Positions 48,990-59,639 of a stretch of DNA of 64,000 nucleotides are shown here, in pieces. Made by a program: the position numbers and the translations under genes. Source of the stretch: Moringa oleifera (Eukaryota > Streptophyta > Magnoliopsida > Brassicales > Moringaceae); NCBI GenBank assembly GCA_021397835.1, contig JAJFZO010000609.1, positions 1,366,501 through 1,430,500 of the forward strand. The letters are read 5' to 3'. Every line of letters begins with the position of its first letter. Position 1 is the first letter of the stretch. The notes under the pieces are model-generated. The model worked only from the letters and a program-made list of their open reading frames with translations. It made no database searches and was not told where the DNA came from.

Positions 48990-49575
48990 AAATAAAATAA
49001 AGGATAAATAGTAAAAAAAAACTCTAAAATGTACTTGTTTTTTTTTTTTTTTAACCCTGAAGTATCAATTGGTTCAATTTAATTTAATTGTGATCCTAAT
49101 GTTTCAATTTAGTTTTATTTGAATCTTACTTCAAACGGTTATTAAAAATAAATGGTGCTTTTATTATTAAAATGTCTTTAAAATAACTCAAATAAATTTT
49201 AAACTCCATTTTAAATTCACACTTCAAATTTGAATATTTTGCAACTCATAATTTATTTATAATGATTTGTTTGCAAAATATTGTTAGTGTAAAATTTTTT
49301 AAAATATTTTTAGAATTCAAAAAGTTTTAAAATTTTATGTGATAGTAGCCTAAACAATTTTTACATATTTAAAAATTTTGATCAAAATTAATTGTACAAA
49401 GTCTTAATTTGAATGTTCTTAATTATATATATATATATTTGATAAAATTTAAATTGAATTAAAACATTAAAGGTACAATTGAAATAATTGATACTTTAAA
49501 GTTCAAATTAAAAAGTGAATATGATTTAAAATTTTTTTATAGTTATTTTAAAATAAATTAAATTAAGTTAAACTT
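48990..49575. other. AT-rich spacer, no gene seen
   Basis: Low-complexity A/T-rich sequence. Short words resemble the fold-back family, but I could not delimit a copy. Confidence 0.5.
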
Positions 49576-49579
49576 GATT

Positions 49580-50110
49580 CAATCATATTGAAATTTATTT
49601 CATATTACCAATGAAATTCATATGTTTAAAAAGTGCAAAATCAAACTTTGATCTCTCAATTTGTTCTAAATTGATTTTATCAAAAAATTTAAAAAATATG
49701 GATACTCAAATTGAAGATCTTATATAATGAATTTCAATTTAAAATTTTTTATAAATATAAAAAATATTCAAATTACTATTATAAAAATTTTTATAATTTT
49801 TTAAGTACTAAATATATATATGTTTTTTAAATTTAAAATATCAAAAAATTTAAAAAATAACATAAATATTTAAAAAAATTTTGAAATTTTTTGTGAGAGT
49901 AATTTGAATATGTATTTATAGTTATGAGATAATTTCAATTTAAAATTTATTATGTAAGATTTTTAATTTAAATAATTTTAATTTTTAAATTTTTGGATAA
50001 AATTTAATTTAAATCAAATTAGTAGATTAAGATTTAATTTATCATTTTTTAAACATAAAAATGTGATTAATAATATGAGTAAATATTAGGATTGTATGAA
50101 ATATTTACCT
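49580..50110. mobile_element. Fold-back (MITE-like) element, copy 3
   Basis: The left part (AATCATATTGAAATTTATTT, ATTACCAATGAAATTCATAT) and the right part (ATGTGATTAATAATATGAG, TAAATATTAGGATTGTATG) are imperfect reverse complements. The interior words GATCTTATATAATGAATTTCA and its inverted form GTAAGATTTTTAATTT lie at symmetrical places. It has no coding capacity. Confidence 0.7.
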
Positions 50111-51770
50111 TTAATCTTTTAAACACTAAGCCCTTACAATTGATTCAACTGAAATATGTAATAAATTTTTTATGATATTTCTTATTTGCATCCATCTTTA
50201 AATATTTTCGAAAGCACCAAACATGTTTTGTTAGAACTTTTTGTTTGTGTCATAAATATTTAAATAATAATATAAAACAATTATATTTCTACCAAGGACA
50301 AACGTCCACGATAGACTTAAGGGTATTTTCGATATTAATGATAAAGTGATGGGCATTTGTGAGGGAAACCGTTACCGAGGCATCTCCGAGTCTTCCGTGG
50401 GACCTGGTTCCTTCTTTTACTTTATAGCCGGCTTTCTTTTTGCTTTTTCAAAATTCTTTACCCTGCGCCCGGTTTCTCTCTCTCATAATTTTAAAATCAC
50501 AAAAATATCCCTGTCGTCTGGTGGGGTCTCTGTCCAACCTATGCACACAGCCACCGTTATACACACTGTATTTTATATGTATTTGTGTGCTAGAGATTAT
50601 GTTTGTATAATTATTTTATAATTTAACATTAAATAAAAATTATAAAAATTATATATTTAAATTCTAAAATGTATATTTTATTCATATGATTATAATTTAT
50701 ATAATAACATCAATGAAATAAACTATTTTTCATGATAAAATATAAAAAATTGAATTAAAATCATATTTATATAAATTTTAACATATTAATTAAATTAATT
50801 ATGCATATAATTTTTTAATTTATTTTAACCTAGATTTTATCTCAAATAGTTTTAAAATAATTAAAAATATTTTTATTTAAATATCTAAAAAATGACTCAA
50901 ATAAGTTAAATTTTATTAGTATAACTTTTTAAATTTAAATATTTTTTATTTATAAATTATTATTAACAAAATTTTAAATATTTTAATATAAATTATTTAA
51001 AAATATTTTAAATATTTAAAAATTTAAATTTTTTTGTAATGATAGTTTCAATTTTTTTGTAACTTCAAAAATTTTAAATAAAATTTGTAATTTGAATAAT
51101 TTAAAATTTTTAAAATAAAATTTGTATTAAATTAAATTTAAATATTAAAAATATAATTAATTTAATTGATATAAAATGTAATAAAAAATAGATGTTGTTT
51201 AAAATTTTTCATATTTTTTTATCTTTAATATAATAAAAAAATTAAAAATTAAATAAGAAAATGATGAGTTGTAAAGGCAACTACAATTACAATGCATTAA
51301 GGAAGTGCAGCAGCGAAGACAGGTTTCCAATGGAACACCGTACATGGTTATTGAATACGGGATGGCCCACAGCACATCATGCAAGTGCCACTTGGCAGTT
51401 AGTGCTTGTGGTGTATATTTGATCTACATATTGTCAATGGTTGGACGGTTGTTAGTTCTTCTAGTTCATCACAGATCGGTAGGGTCAGTACACAGTATAA
51501 ACAGACAAGTAAAAGGAGCTTCAATGTGTGTGTGATCTGTCTGAATCTACCTCATGAATGATAAAAGTTTAAAACATCAAGAAGGAAAATTAAGAACTCT
51601 TTTTATTGATTAAAAGGTTAAAAATAAAAAACTCAAATTTTAAATATATATTTTAAATTTAAATTTAATTTAAATATTAATTAAAAAATTATAAAATAAT
51701 AATAATATTTTTATTATTAATTTTTTTAAAAAATAAATGAAATAAATTTTATTTTTTATTTTAAATTCAT
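50110..51770. other. Intergenic region with two higher-complexity islands
   Basis: Islands at 50280-50620 and 51245-51560 have balanced base composition between A/T-rich DNA. Open frames in them (50346-50621 and 51305-51535, plus) show no known domain, and I treat them as unproven. They could be promoter or exon relics. Confidence 0.45.
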
Positions 51771-51773
51771 ATT

Positions 51774-52292
51774 TGAGTAAAAGTTTCATAAAACCTTAAT
51801 GTTTATATATATTACTAATCAAATCTTTATATTTAGAAAATGATAAATTAAATATGGATTTTGATCAAAATTAAATATTATTAAAAATTTAAAAATTAAA
51901 AATATTTAAATTAGTGATCTTGTACAATAAATTTTGACTTAAATTTTTTTATAGATATAAAAAAATATTTAAACTACATTTATCTAATTTTTTAAATATT
52001 AAAATATATTTTTAAATTTATAATATTAAAAATTTTAAAAAATAACATAATTATTCAAAAAATTATTAAACTTTTTTGTAACGGTAGCTTGGATATTTTT
52101 TTTATGTATATGAAAAATTTTAATTCAAAATTTGTTGTACAAGATTTTAATTTGAATATTTTTAATTTTTAAAATTTTAATAAAATTTAATTTAAACTAA
52201 ATTGATAAATTAAAGATCAGTTTGCTATTTTTAAATATAAAGTTTGATTGGTAATATAAGATAAGCATTAAAGTTTTATAAGAACTTTATCA
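51774..52292. mobile_element. Fold-back (MITE-like) element, copy 4
   Basis: This is the clearest copy. The left end TGAGTAAAAGTTTCATAAAA, CCTTAATGTTTATA and CTAATCAAATCTTTATATTT pairs with the right end AAATATAAAGTTTGATTGG, ATAAGCATTAAAGTTTTATA and AGAACTTTATCA. The interior GATCTTGTACAATAAATTTTG pairs with AAAATTTGTTGTACAAGATT. The arms are roughly 250 bases each with almost no loop. It lies about 2.2 kb upstream of the NRG2-like start codon. Confidence 0.75.
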
Positions 52293-52499
52293 TTTTATAC
52301 TTTAAAGTTGAATAATTTTTAATTTAATAGTTAATTTTTTAATTTAAATATTTTAATTTAAAATTTTTTTACAAAATTTAAATTAATTTAAATTAAAAAT
52401 TTAAATATAACTAATTTTTTTAAAAAATTAGATTAAAATATATATAAATTCATTTTTAATATTTTCTTTGTTAAAATAAAGAAAATGTTCAATGAGAAT

Positions 52500-54495
52500 A
52501 AAATTTAGACCTTAAATAAAATATTCATAGCAATCCTTGAAGTCAATAGGCACAGCGGCTAAGGACAGTGGCATTTGCGAAATAATTGTGAACATTAAGG
52601 GTAATTGTTCAGACCCGTCATATTCCTTGTTTCCCCATCTTATTCTCTTACTTTAGTTAGTTCTCCAACCTGAAACTTTATTTTTGTTTTTTTATGTTTT
52701 TTTTTTTATTTTTCTGATTTTGCTTTCACTGAGTTTTGACCGTTGCTTTTCTCAACGTCTCTCTCTCTCTCTCTCTTTCCCTCTCTCTGTCTCTCTCTCT
52801 CTGATCAACTAGCTCAATCTTGTAGCAGCCTGCGATACTAACACAGGTATGATTATATTTTTGGTCTTAGTCCAATTTGAGCTCCACTGTAAGTTTTTGA
52901 ACTATGAACTGTTCAGTATATTTTTGGGTAGATTTTTCATGCTAGATGGAACTTTCTTCAATTTTGTTTTCCAACAAAACATTTCACTTTTTCTTTGCTT
53001 TCCTTTAAATGGTTTTCATATTGTGATGTTAATGAGATGCATGAACTCTAATTTCTTTTGCAAGGGCAAAATTTAATGCAGCTCTTTATTCCTGTTCATA
53101 CTTTTATATTCTGATTTTAATAACTTTGTAGGTTTCTTAAGTACAATTTTGTTTTTCAGTTTTATATTGGTTTTCTTCCTTTTCACAGACACTGTGCGAC
53201 GTTAATCTCTGAAATGGGTATTGCTTTTAGTGGTCATACGAGTGAGTTTGTTTCTTTTCAATCATGATATCTCCCACAATTTTTAAAAATGGTTTTTTTT
53301 TGGGTCGATTTAGCTGTTTTTAGTCCTTCTTTCCTTTTTAATGTACTCTTTTTTCTTTCATCTGCATAATAACCTTCTATAGCTGACTTCCATGTCTATG
53401 TTTAAATGGGTGAAGGATCCTCATTTTCTTTTTTTTTTTTTTCCTTAAAGACAAGTACCTTGCTATTTTCCCCTAAACTTTTTGATTTGGGTTTTTAGGT
53501 TTTGGTTCATCTGTGCTTTGAGATTTAATGTTCTTCTACAAACTCACTGATCTCTGGACATCCAATGTAATCTAGCTTCTGTATTGTAGATGCAACTTCA
53601 GACAATACCATTTTGAAATGAGATTTAGTTTTTTAGTTTCTCTTTGTTCCAAACTTCATGTCTTGGCGATGCCTAAAAGATGATTTCACAGCAAAATTTT
53701 AATTTTTTCTTTATCCAAACTGGATCTTTTCCTGTTCTAGTTTATAACTGTGGCAGGTTGCACATTTGATGTGTGCTAATTCCTTTGCATTTGTGATTAA
53801 TACATGTTTGTCTTCTTATGTGCTGATGAGAAGTTTGTTATCTTTCGGATTCTGCTCATATGTGTATGTTAACATCATATTTCCCTTGCAAATTAACTTA
53901 AAAAAGTTTTGAAAGGTGCATTTGAATCCCACTGTGTAACAATCACTGCAAAATTTATTCCCCTTTTTGGTTTGGCAGTTCTTTTTAGCACATAAATTTG
54001 TTGTGGAAAACATATGTGATCTTAGATTTTTTTTTTTTTTCACTTTCTTCTTTGTTCAAACTTCTCATCATTGTTGCTTAGTCAGGTTTTGAAGAGGATA
54101 TCTTGTGTTTTGTGATGATTTGTGCTGAAGACTCTCAAAGAATCTCCATTTTCTTGCTCTATTATCAAAGTTTTAAGTGTCCTCAACCATTTCTAACTTG
54201 AAATTGAAGAAAAGCACCCAAACTTTGTCAAATGCTTCCTTGCATGTAGATATTCGAAAGAACTTTAGCTGTTTTGACCTAGATTTATCAGAGATTTCTT
54301 TCCCATTCCTCCTTTTTGTAATAGTCTTCAGTAACAGTTATGGGACTGAGGGTAATAACTTTTTTTCATTTCTCTTGAACAGCCTTGCAAATCCTTATGA
54401 ATATAGTGACATATAAAAGAGTATGCCCTTGGAACTTCCATTTTGATTCAAGCCTGACAAATTCATAAGGGAAAAGGGGAAATCAAACGTGAGAG
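52500..54495 (+). promoter_or_regulatory. Promoter, 5' UTR and leader intron of the NRG2-like gene
   Basis: A CT-rich tract (52759-52802) precedes a likely first, non-coding exon ending at 52846 with ACACAG/GTATGA. A long T-rich intron-like stretch follows. Acceptor-like sites include TTCACAG at about 53189 and CTTGAACAG at 54382. The last gives a final leader piece running into ATG at 54496. No TATA box is evident. Long 5' UTR introns are common in plant regulatory genes. The exact exon chain cannot be fixed from sequence alone. Confidence 0.5.
52759..52802. repeat. (CT)n microsatellite in the 5' UTR or promoter
   Basis: Two CT runs are separated by TTTCCCTCTCTCTG. CT-rich tracts are frequent near plant transcription starts. 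Confidence 0.9.
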
Positions 54496-57400
54496 ATGGG
54501 ATGTTCTACGTCAAAGTTGGATGATGAAGAGGCAGTTCAGCTTTGTAAAGATCGAAAGCGTTTCATCAAACAGGCTCTGGAGCAAAGAACCCGCTTTGCC
54601 TCTGGGCACATTGCTTATATCCAATCCCTAAAAAGAGTTTCTGCAGCTCTTCGTGATTATATTGAAGGAGATGAGCCCCATGAGTTCTTTTTAGATTCAT
54701 TTATAGCCCCACCCTTCACACCCATCAAGAAAGCAAATCCTGGTTTAATCTCTGTTTCAGCCAAGTCCTCCCTAGCCCAGATTCAATCTGAATTGAAATC
54801 AACTTTGAAAATGAATTACCTACAATCAGGTGGAAACCCGGCAGTTTTGGTTGAGGAGAGACCTCAATCACCTGAAACAGTCCGGCTTCAAGCTTACTCT
54901 CCTGTGCACCATTTTGGCATGGATGGTTTCTTTTCAATGCAATCCTCAATGAACTATCCTTCAATTTTTTCATACTCACCCAATAGATCTAGTATCCCTC
55001 CTGCTTCTCCTCAAACCTCACAATGGGATCTCTTTTGGAACCCATTCTCATCCTTAGACCACTATGGCTACCCTACTCGGAGTAGTCTTGATCAGACAGA
55101 CATAGATGATGAGATCAGAGGCCTAAGGCAGGTTCGAGAAGAAGAAGGGATTCCTGACTTGGAGGAAGATGAGACTGAGCATGAAGAATCTCCAAAGAAT
55201 GTAGATTTAACGGAAGACAGAGCTAAAATTGATTCAAATTGCAGTGGGGAAGAAGTTACTGTTGAGGTTGTTGATGAGGATGAGGAGGAAGAGGAGGAAA
55301 CAGGTAGTGAATCTGAAACTGAGCATGATTTGAAAGGTGCACAATCTCAAGGCAAAGCAAGCATAGAAGTATCACGAGCTCAAACTGCGAGACAAGTTGA
55401 AGTTAGGAATCAAGAAATGGCTGTTGGCAATTCAGATACTAAGGAAGAAACTCCAGGGTTTACTGTGTATGTAAACCGTAGACCAACAAGCATGACAGAA
55501 GTTATCAAGGATCTCGAAACTCAATTTATGATTGTCTGTGATACTGCCAATGAAGTCTCAATGCTCTTAGAGGCTAGCAGAGCTCAGTTCTCATCAACCT
55601 CCAATGACCTAACAGGTATGATGACATTGAGAATAGGATTTTATCTTTTTCTTGCTGTACTTCGTTTCAGTTCCTCTATTGCTCCTGCCATGTCAACCTC
55701 CAGTTTTGCATCACAAAACACATTGATAAACAGGAGCATAATTTTCTTAGATAATATAGTGCTGTGAATGCTGGATGATAAGTATCTCTCATAAAAAATG
55801 CATTATCTTATATGTGAAAATGCAATAACAAAAGGTATATGCATGGAAAATGTCTTATCTCTTTTCTCGTATTTGTGAAAAGAGCTGTTTGAGGTTGCAG
55901 GATGGCAATTCAAAGCATTTTCCTTTTGCAGCCATGAAAATGTTGAATCCAGTGGCTCTTTTCCGGTCAGCCTCATCCCACTCATCCTCATCACGATTTT
56001 TAATCAACTCTTCAAGTTCCAGAGACAATGGTTATGAAAGCAATAGTGATTTCTCAGAGGAAGCGTGCATGTTATCAGGTAGCCACCATTCGACATTGGA
56101 CAAATTATATGCTTGGGAGAAGAAACTCTACAATGAAGTCCGGGTATACTTCTAAACTCCAGCCTGCATCAAATGTTTTCTTTGTGTTTCTGTTCTCAAA
56201 GCAACATTGCCATACAGCTTTCTGTTGTTTTTTACATATGCAATTTATGTATGAAAAGAGAAATGAAAGCTTATCAGAAGTAAAATATTTTCACAAAAAG
56301 CTAAGTTTCGACCTTTGAGATTTTCCTTGTAACTAAACTTCAAGATGTATATTCTATTGAAAATAATGCTACATTGGTCCCTTCAAAATCTACCTGGCTG
56401 AGAATTTCCCTAACACAATTGAGGCTGCCCATGAACATTGGGCAATCTATGTATGTAAGACTGTCATTTAACTTCTAGGATTGACAGATTGGATTATGAC
56501 AGACCTGGTTCAGTTGGACTCAAATTAGAATAGCAGCACGTTGTAGAAGCTATGGAAGACGTTATTATATCTTCAATGACTTCAAATATGATTTGTTTTG
56601 TGGATGTTAACCTTGAACAGTTGTTTTTTCTTTAAAATTTTCCTGTCAGCCTAAAACAAAAGATCTTCTGCAGAGTTTATTGAGATGAGAGTTATTTTTT
56701 CAGATTATTGTGAAACTAATCAATACCATATGTACCTTCTTTAACAGTCAGGAGAAAGGGTTCAAATTGCATATGAAAAAAAATGCATGCAACTCAGAAA
56801 CCAAGATGTCAAAGGAGACGATCCATTCTCTGTGGATAAAACGAGGGTGGCAATTAGAGATCTGCATACCCAGATGACGGTTTCAATGCATTCAGTTGAA
56901 GCTATAGCAAAGAGAATTGAAACTTTAAGGGATGAGGAATTGCAGCCTCAGCTTATAGAACTAATACAAGGGTATGTCACTCAGCTTCCATCATTATAAT
57001 ATGTGCTTTAAAATGATCTGCAGCAACCAACATAACTAGTGGAGTTCAAATAAAATTGAATTGCTCCAATGTGTTTCCTATCTCATTGGCTTGTTAACGT
57101 TAGCTAAACGTGCAGGCACAATTATCTGAGAGATGCACATGACCTCATGCTGAATTTAGTTTTCTATTCTATAAACTACAGGTTGGCTAGGATGTGGAAA
57201 GTAATGGCAGAATGTCACCAAACTCAAAAGCGGACCTTGGATGAAGCCAAGATTTTACTTGCTGGCACACCTTCAACGTTGGACACAAAAAAGCACTCCA
57301 TGTCAGTTACTGATCCTCAGCGATTGGCCCGATCAGCGGCTAATCTTGAAAGAGAGCTCAGAAATTGGCGAACCTGCTTTGAGACCTGGGTCAGTTCTCA

Positions 57401-57911
57401 ACGATCCTATGTGCATGCACTAACCGGATGGCTCCTCCGTTGTGTGAGATCTGATTTTGATACATCGAAATTACCATTTTCTCCTCGTAGGTCCAGTGGG
57501 ACACTTCCAATAATTGGACTTTGCATTCAGTGGTCAAGGTTTCTTGATGGTGCCCATGAAATGCCTGTACTTGATGGACTAGATTTTTTCGCAGCTGGCA
57601 TGGGATCTCTCTATGCACAACAGCTGAGAGATGAATCCCGTAGGGTCCCAATTGGATCTAAGAGATACGGAGCTGGATTTTCTGTAGAGTCAGGCAAGAG
57701 CATGGACCTAGTTGAGGTTGGTCAGGTAGAAGAGGTTATGACTGCAGAGAAACTGGCTGAAGTTGCTATAAGAGTATTATGTGCTGGAATGTCAGTTGCA
57801 GTGAGCTCCCTGACTGAGTTTGCTATAGGTTCTGCAGAAGGATATGCAGAACTTGTTAACAAATGGGAGAATCCTAAGCGGCCACATAACTCTGGTGGCA
57901 CTGAAATGTGA
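54496..57911 (+). CDS. DUF630/DUF632 protein, nitrate regulatory gene 2 (NRG2)-like
   Basis: Four coding exons: 54496-55615, 55932-56143, 56748-56971 and 57182-57911. All introns are GT-AG and phases join correctly, giving 761 residues. The start MGCSTSKLDDEEAVQLCKDR is the DUF630 domain (about residues 1-60), with Gly2 for myristoylation and Cys3 for acylation, so membrane anchoring is likely. A Pro/Ser-rich part follows, then an acidic run (about 255-280, VVDEDEEEEEETGSES). DUF632 spans roughly residues 320-640, from GFTVYVNRRPTSMTEVIKDL through DKLYAWEKKLYNEVR, KKCMQLRNQDVKGDD and LARMWKVMAECHQTQ. This domain is largely helical and resembles bZIP-like helices. Arabidopsis NRG2 acts in nitrate signalling with NLP7; other family members act in leaf development. 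Which member this is cannot be told by eye. The gene appears intact. Confidence 0.93.
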
Positions 57912-59600
57912 CCTATGCTTTTTTGATGGATTGTGTAGTATAAGTATGGTGATGAAGGTGCCACTGTATTTACACATATATCTTACTATGATAAGATAGT
58001 TTAGAGGCATTCTGGTTCATTCTTCCTTACTAGATTGCTTCTCTGGTTACCAAGATGGCCGGCAGAGGGGGAAAAATTATCAGACCTTAAAAAAACAGGA
58101 TTTGAGATTCTACTTTGGTGCACCAAATTCCCCTGGTTAATCCTGACACCTTGACCAGTAAAAGATTGTAATTATGCTAATTAACATGAGACAGGTAACT
58201 TTTATAATGCTTTCTTCTGTTACAGCTTGTTGCCACCTTCACAAGGATTGATAGCAAGAGGCATAATACATTCAAACCTTGCAGTTCGACTGGGTAGAAA
58301 TCCTTACAAAGAGGATTGGATGTAACTTCTGAATACTGTGAGCTCATACTCCTTGGTGGAACCTCCTTTGTGAATCAAGGTTGAGCAGCTAGTGCTTACT
58401 AGAGATGATCTTGGCACTTGCTAGAAACCCTGGACAACGAGTAAATGTAACATCTAGTAATTGTGATCACTACTCAACCATAGACCCTCCTGCCCTAGCT
58501 TAGTGTTCTTGCACCTACTTTTACAATCTTTTTAGCTCTCATAGTGTAGGTCAACACAACAGAGGTTTGAGCACTTTTGGATTGGCCAGCAGGTCATGGG
58601 TGGTGCGTGGTGCTCTTTCTCAAAATCTGCCTTGTAAATGAAAGAATTTAAGGATTTTTTGATAAATTTAAATAATAAACCTGTGCCGAAGGAGATAAAG
58701 GCACAACTCTAGCTTGTTAAGACAATGGCCATGTTCCTGTTTATCTAATCGAGCTCTAGACAAAGTTCGGCTTATATAGGTTATTGGTTAGTGTTGTTGC
58801 ATTAAGTCAGTACCAACCCTGGATCATATGCATTTGGTACCATCCTCATAACTTGTTTCAATTGTTGGATTGTCTCCTTCGCCTCTTTGATCCAATCCTT
58901 TGGTATTGTCACATTGTTATTTAATCTCTGTAATCTATGTCAAAATGTCAGTTGCCATTCTGCTTAACCAAGAGAACCAACAACTAATATCTTGGTAATC
59001 AAGTGTTCACTTTCATCCTTCTGGATGTGTGGTAGCAGAATTGTCTCGCATTTGCACGGATGAACTTATCTACAAAATCATAGCACGATTATGGTCATAG
59101 TTATAACAAGGGAGAAGTTCAGTTGGTGTATCAAAAATTTCCTTATTATACTCGTAAAAACATTGTCTGTGTCCTTCCCATCTTCCATACACACAAAATC
59201 AAAGTTCAACTAACGCTCTCTGTCCTTCCTCCGTAATAGTTGTAATCATTAATTTCAAAGACTAATAAGCTGTGTGTAAGATTGTGTTGGTCAATGCATG
59301 GGGATGCATGGCATAGAAATTGGAACAAAAGTCGTGGGTTTTAGTTGGTCTTTAACAAATATTTGAGTTTATTATTTAAATTATTTATTTCCTGAAGTTT
59401 AAGACAAATAAGGAAGTAGTTACGCATTTAGGATGGTGGCCGTGTTAATTAGTTGGTGTCTATTTCTTAGTCTAAGACTTGAAGACTTCTATTGTATTTA
59501 AACTTGCCTTGTGATTTTATTAGATCACCAGATTATAAATGAACATTCTTTCACATTATTTGCTCTCACTTTCAAGCAAAACTTATAACTTAGGTAATTA
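57912..59600. other. 3' flank of the NRG2-like gene and spacer
   Basis: The 3' UTR probably runs a few hundred bases past 57911. At about 59055-58820 the minus strand has a coding-like stretch with few stops (CKCETILLPHIQKDESEHLI, later KDWIKEAKETIQQLKQVM). I cannot assign it; it could be part of a retroelement or an old gene. The right part, 59270-59615, is probably the 5' LTR of the next element. Confidence 0.4.
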
Positions 59601-59615
59601 ATTATTGAATGAGAC
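59270..59615 (+). repeat. Probable 5' LTR (at least its U5 part) of the chromovirus-like element
   Basis: It lies immediately before a primer-binding-site-like sequence and includes TTCACATTATTTGCTCTCAC and CTTAGGTAATTAATTATTGA. The left border is not fixed, because the matching 3' LTR is not in the window. Confidence 0.45.
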
Positions 59616-59622
59616 CTATCAA

Positions 59623-59636
59623 TTGGTATTAGTAGC
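59623..59636 (+). other. Primer-binding site (initiator-Met tRNA type)
   Basis: TTGGTATTAGTAGC closely resembles the standard TTGGTATCAGAGC. Its place, just ahead of the gag relic, is as expected. Confidence 0.65.
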
Positions 59637-59639
59637 TTA

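Noticed and set aside
57391..58010. Minus-strand frames over the last NRG2-like exon
   Set aside because: Antisense shadows of a well-supported coding exon.
58650..59110. Possible integrated plant pararetrovirus fragment
   Set aside because: The short coding-like stretch showed no polymerase, RNase H or movement-protein motif that would support it; left as unassigned.
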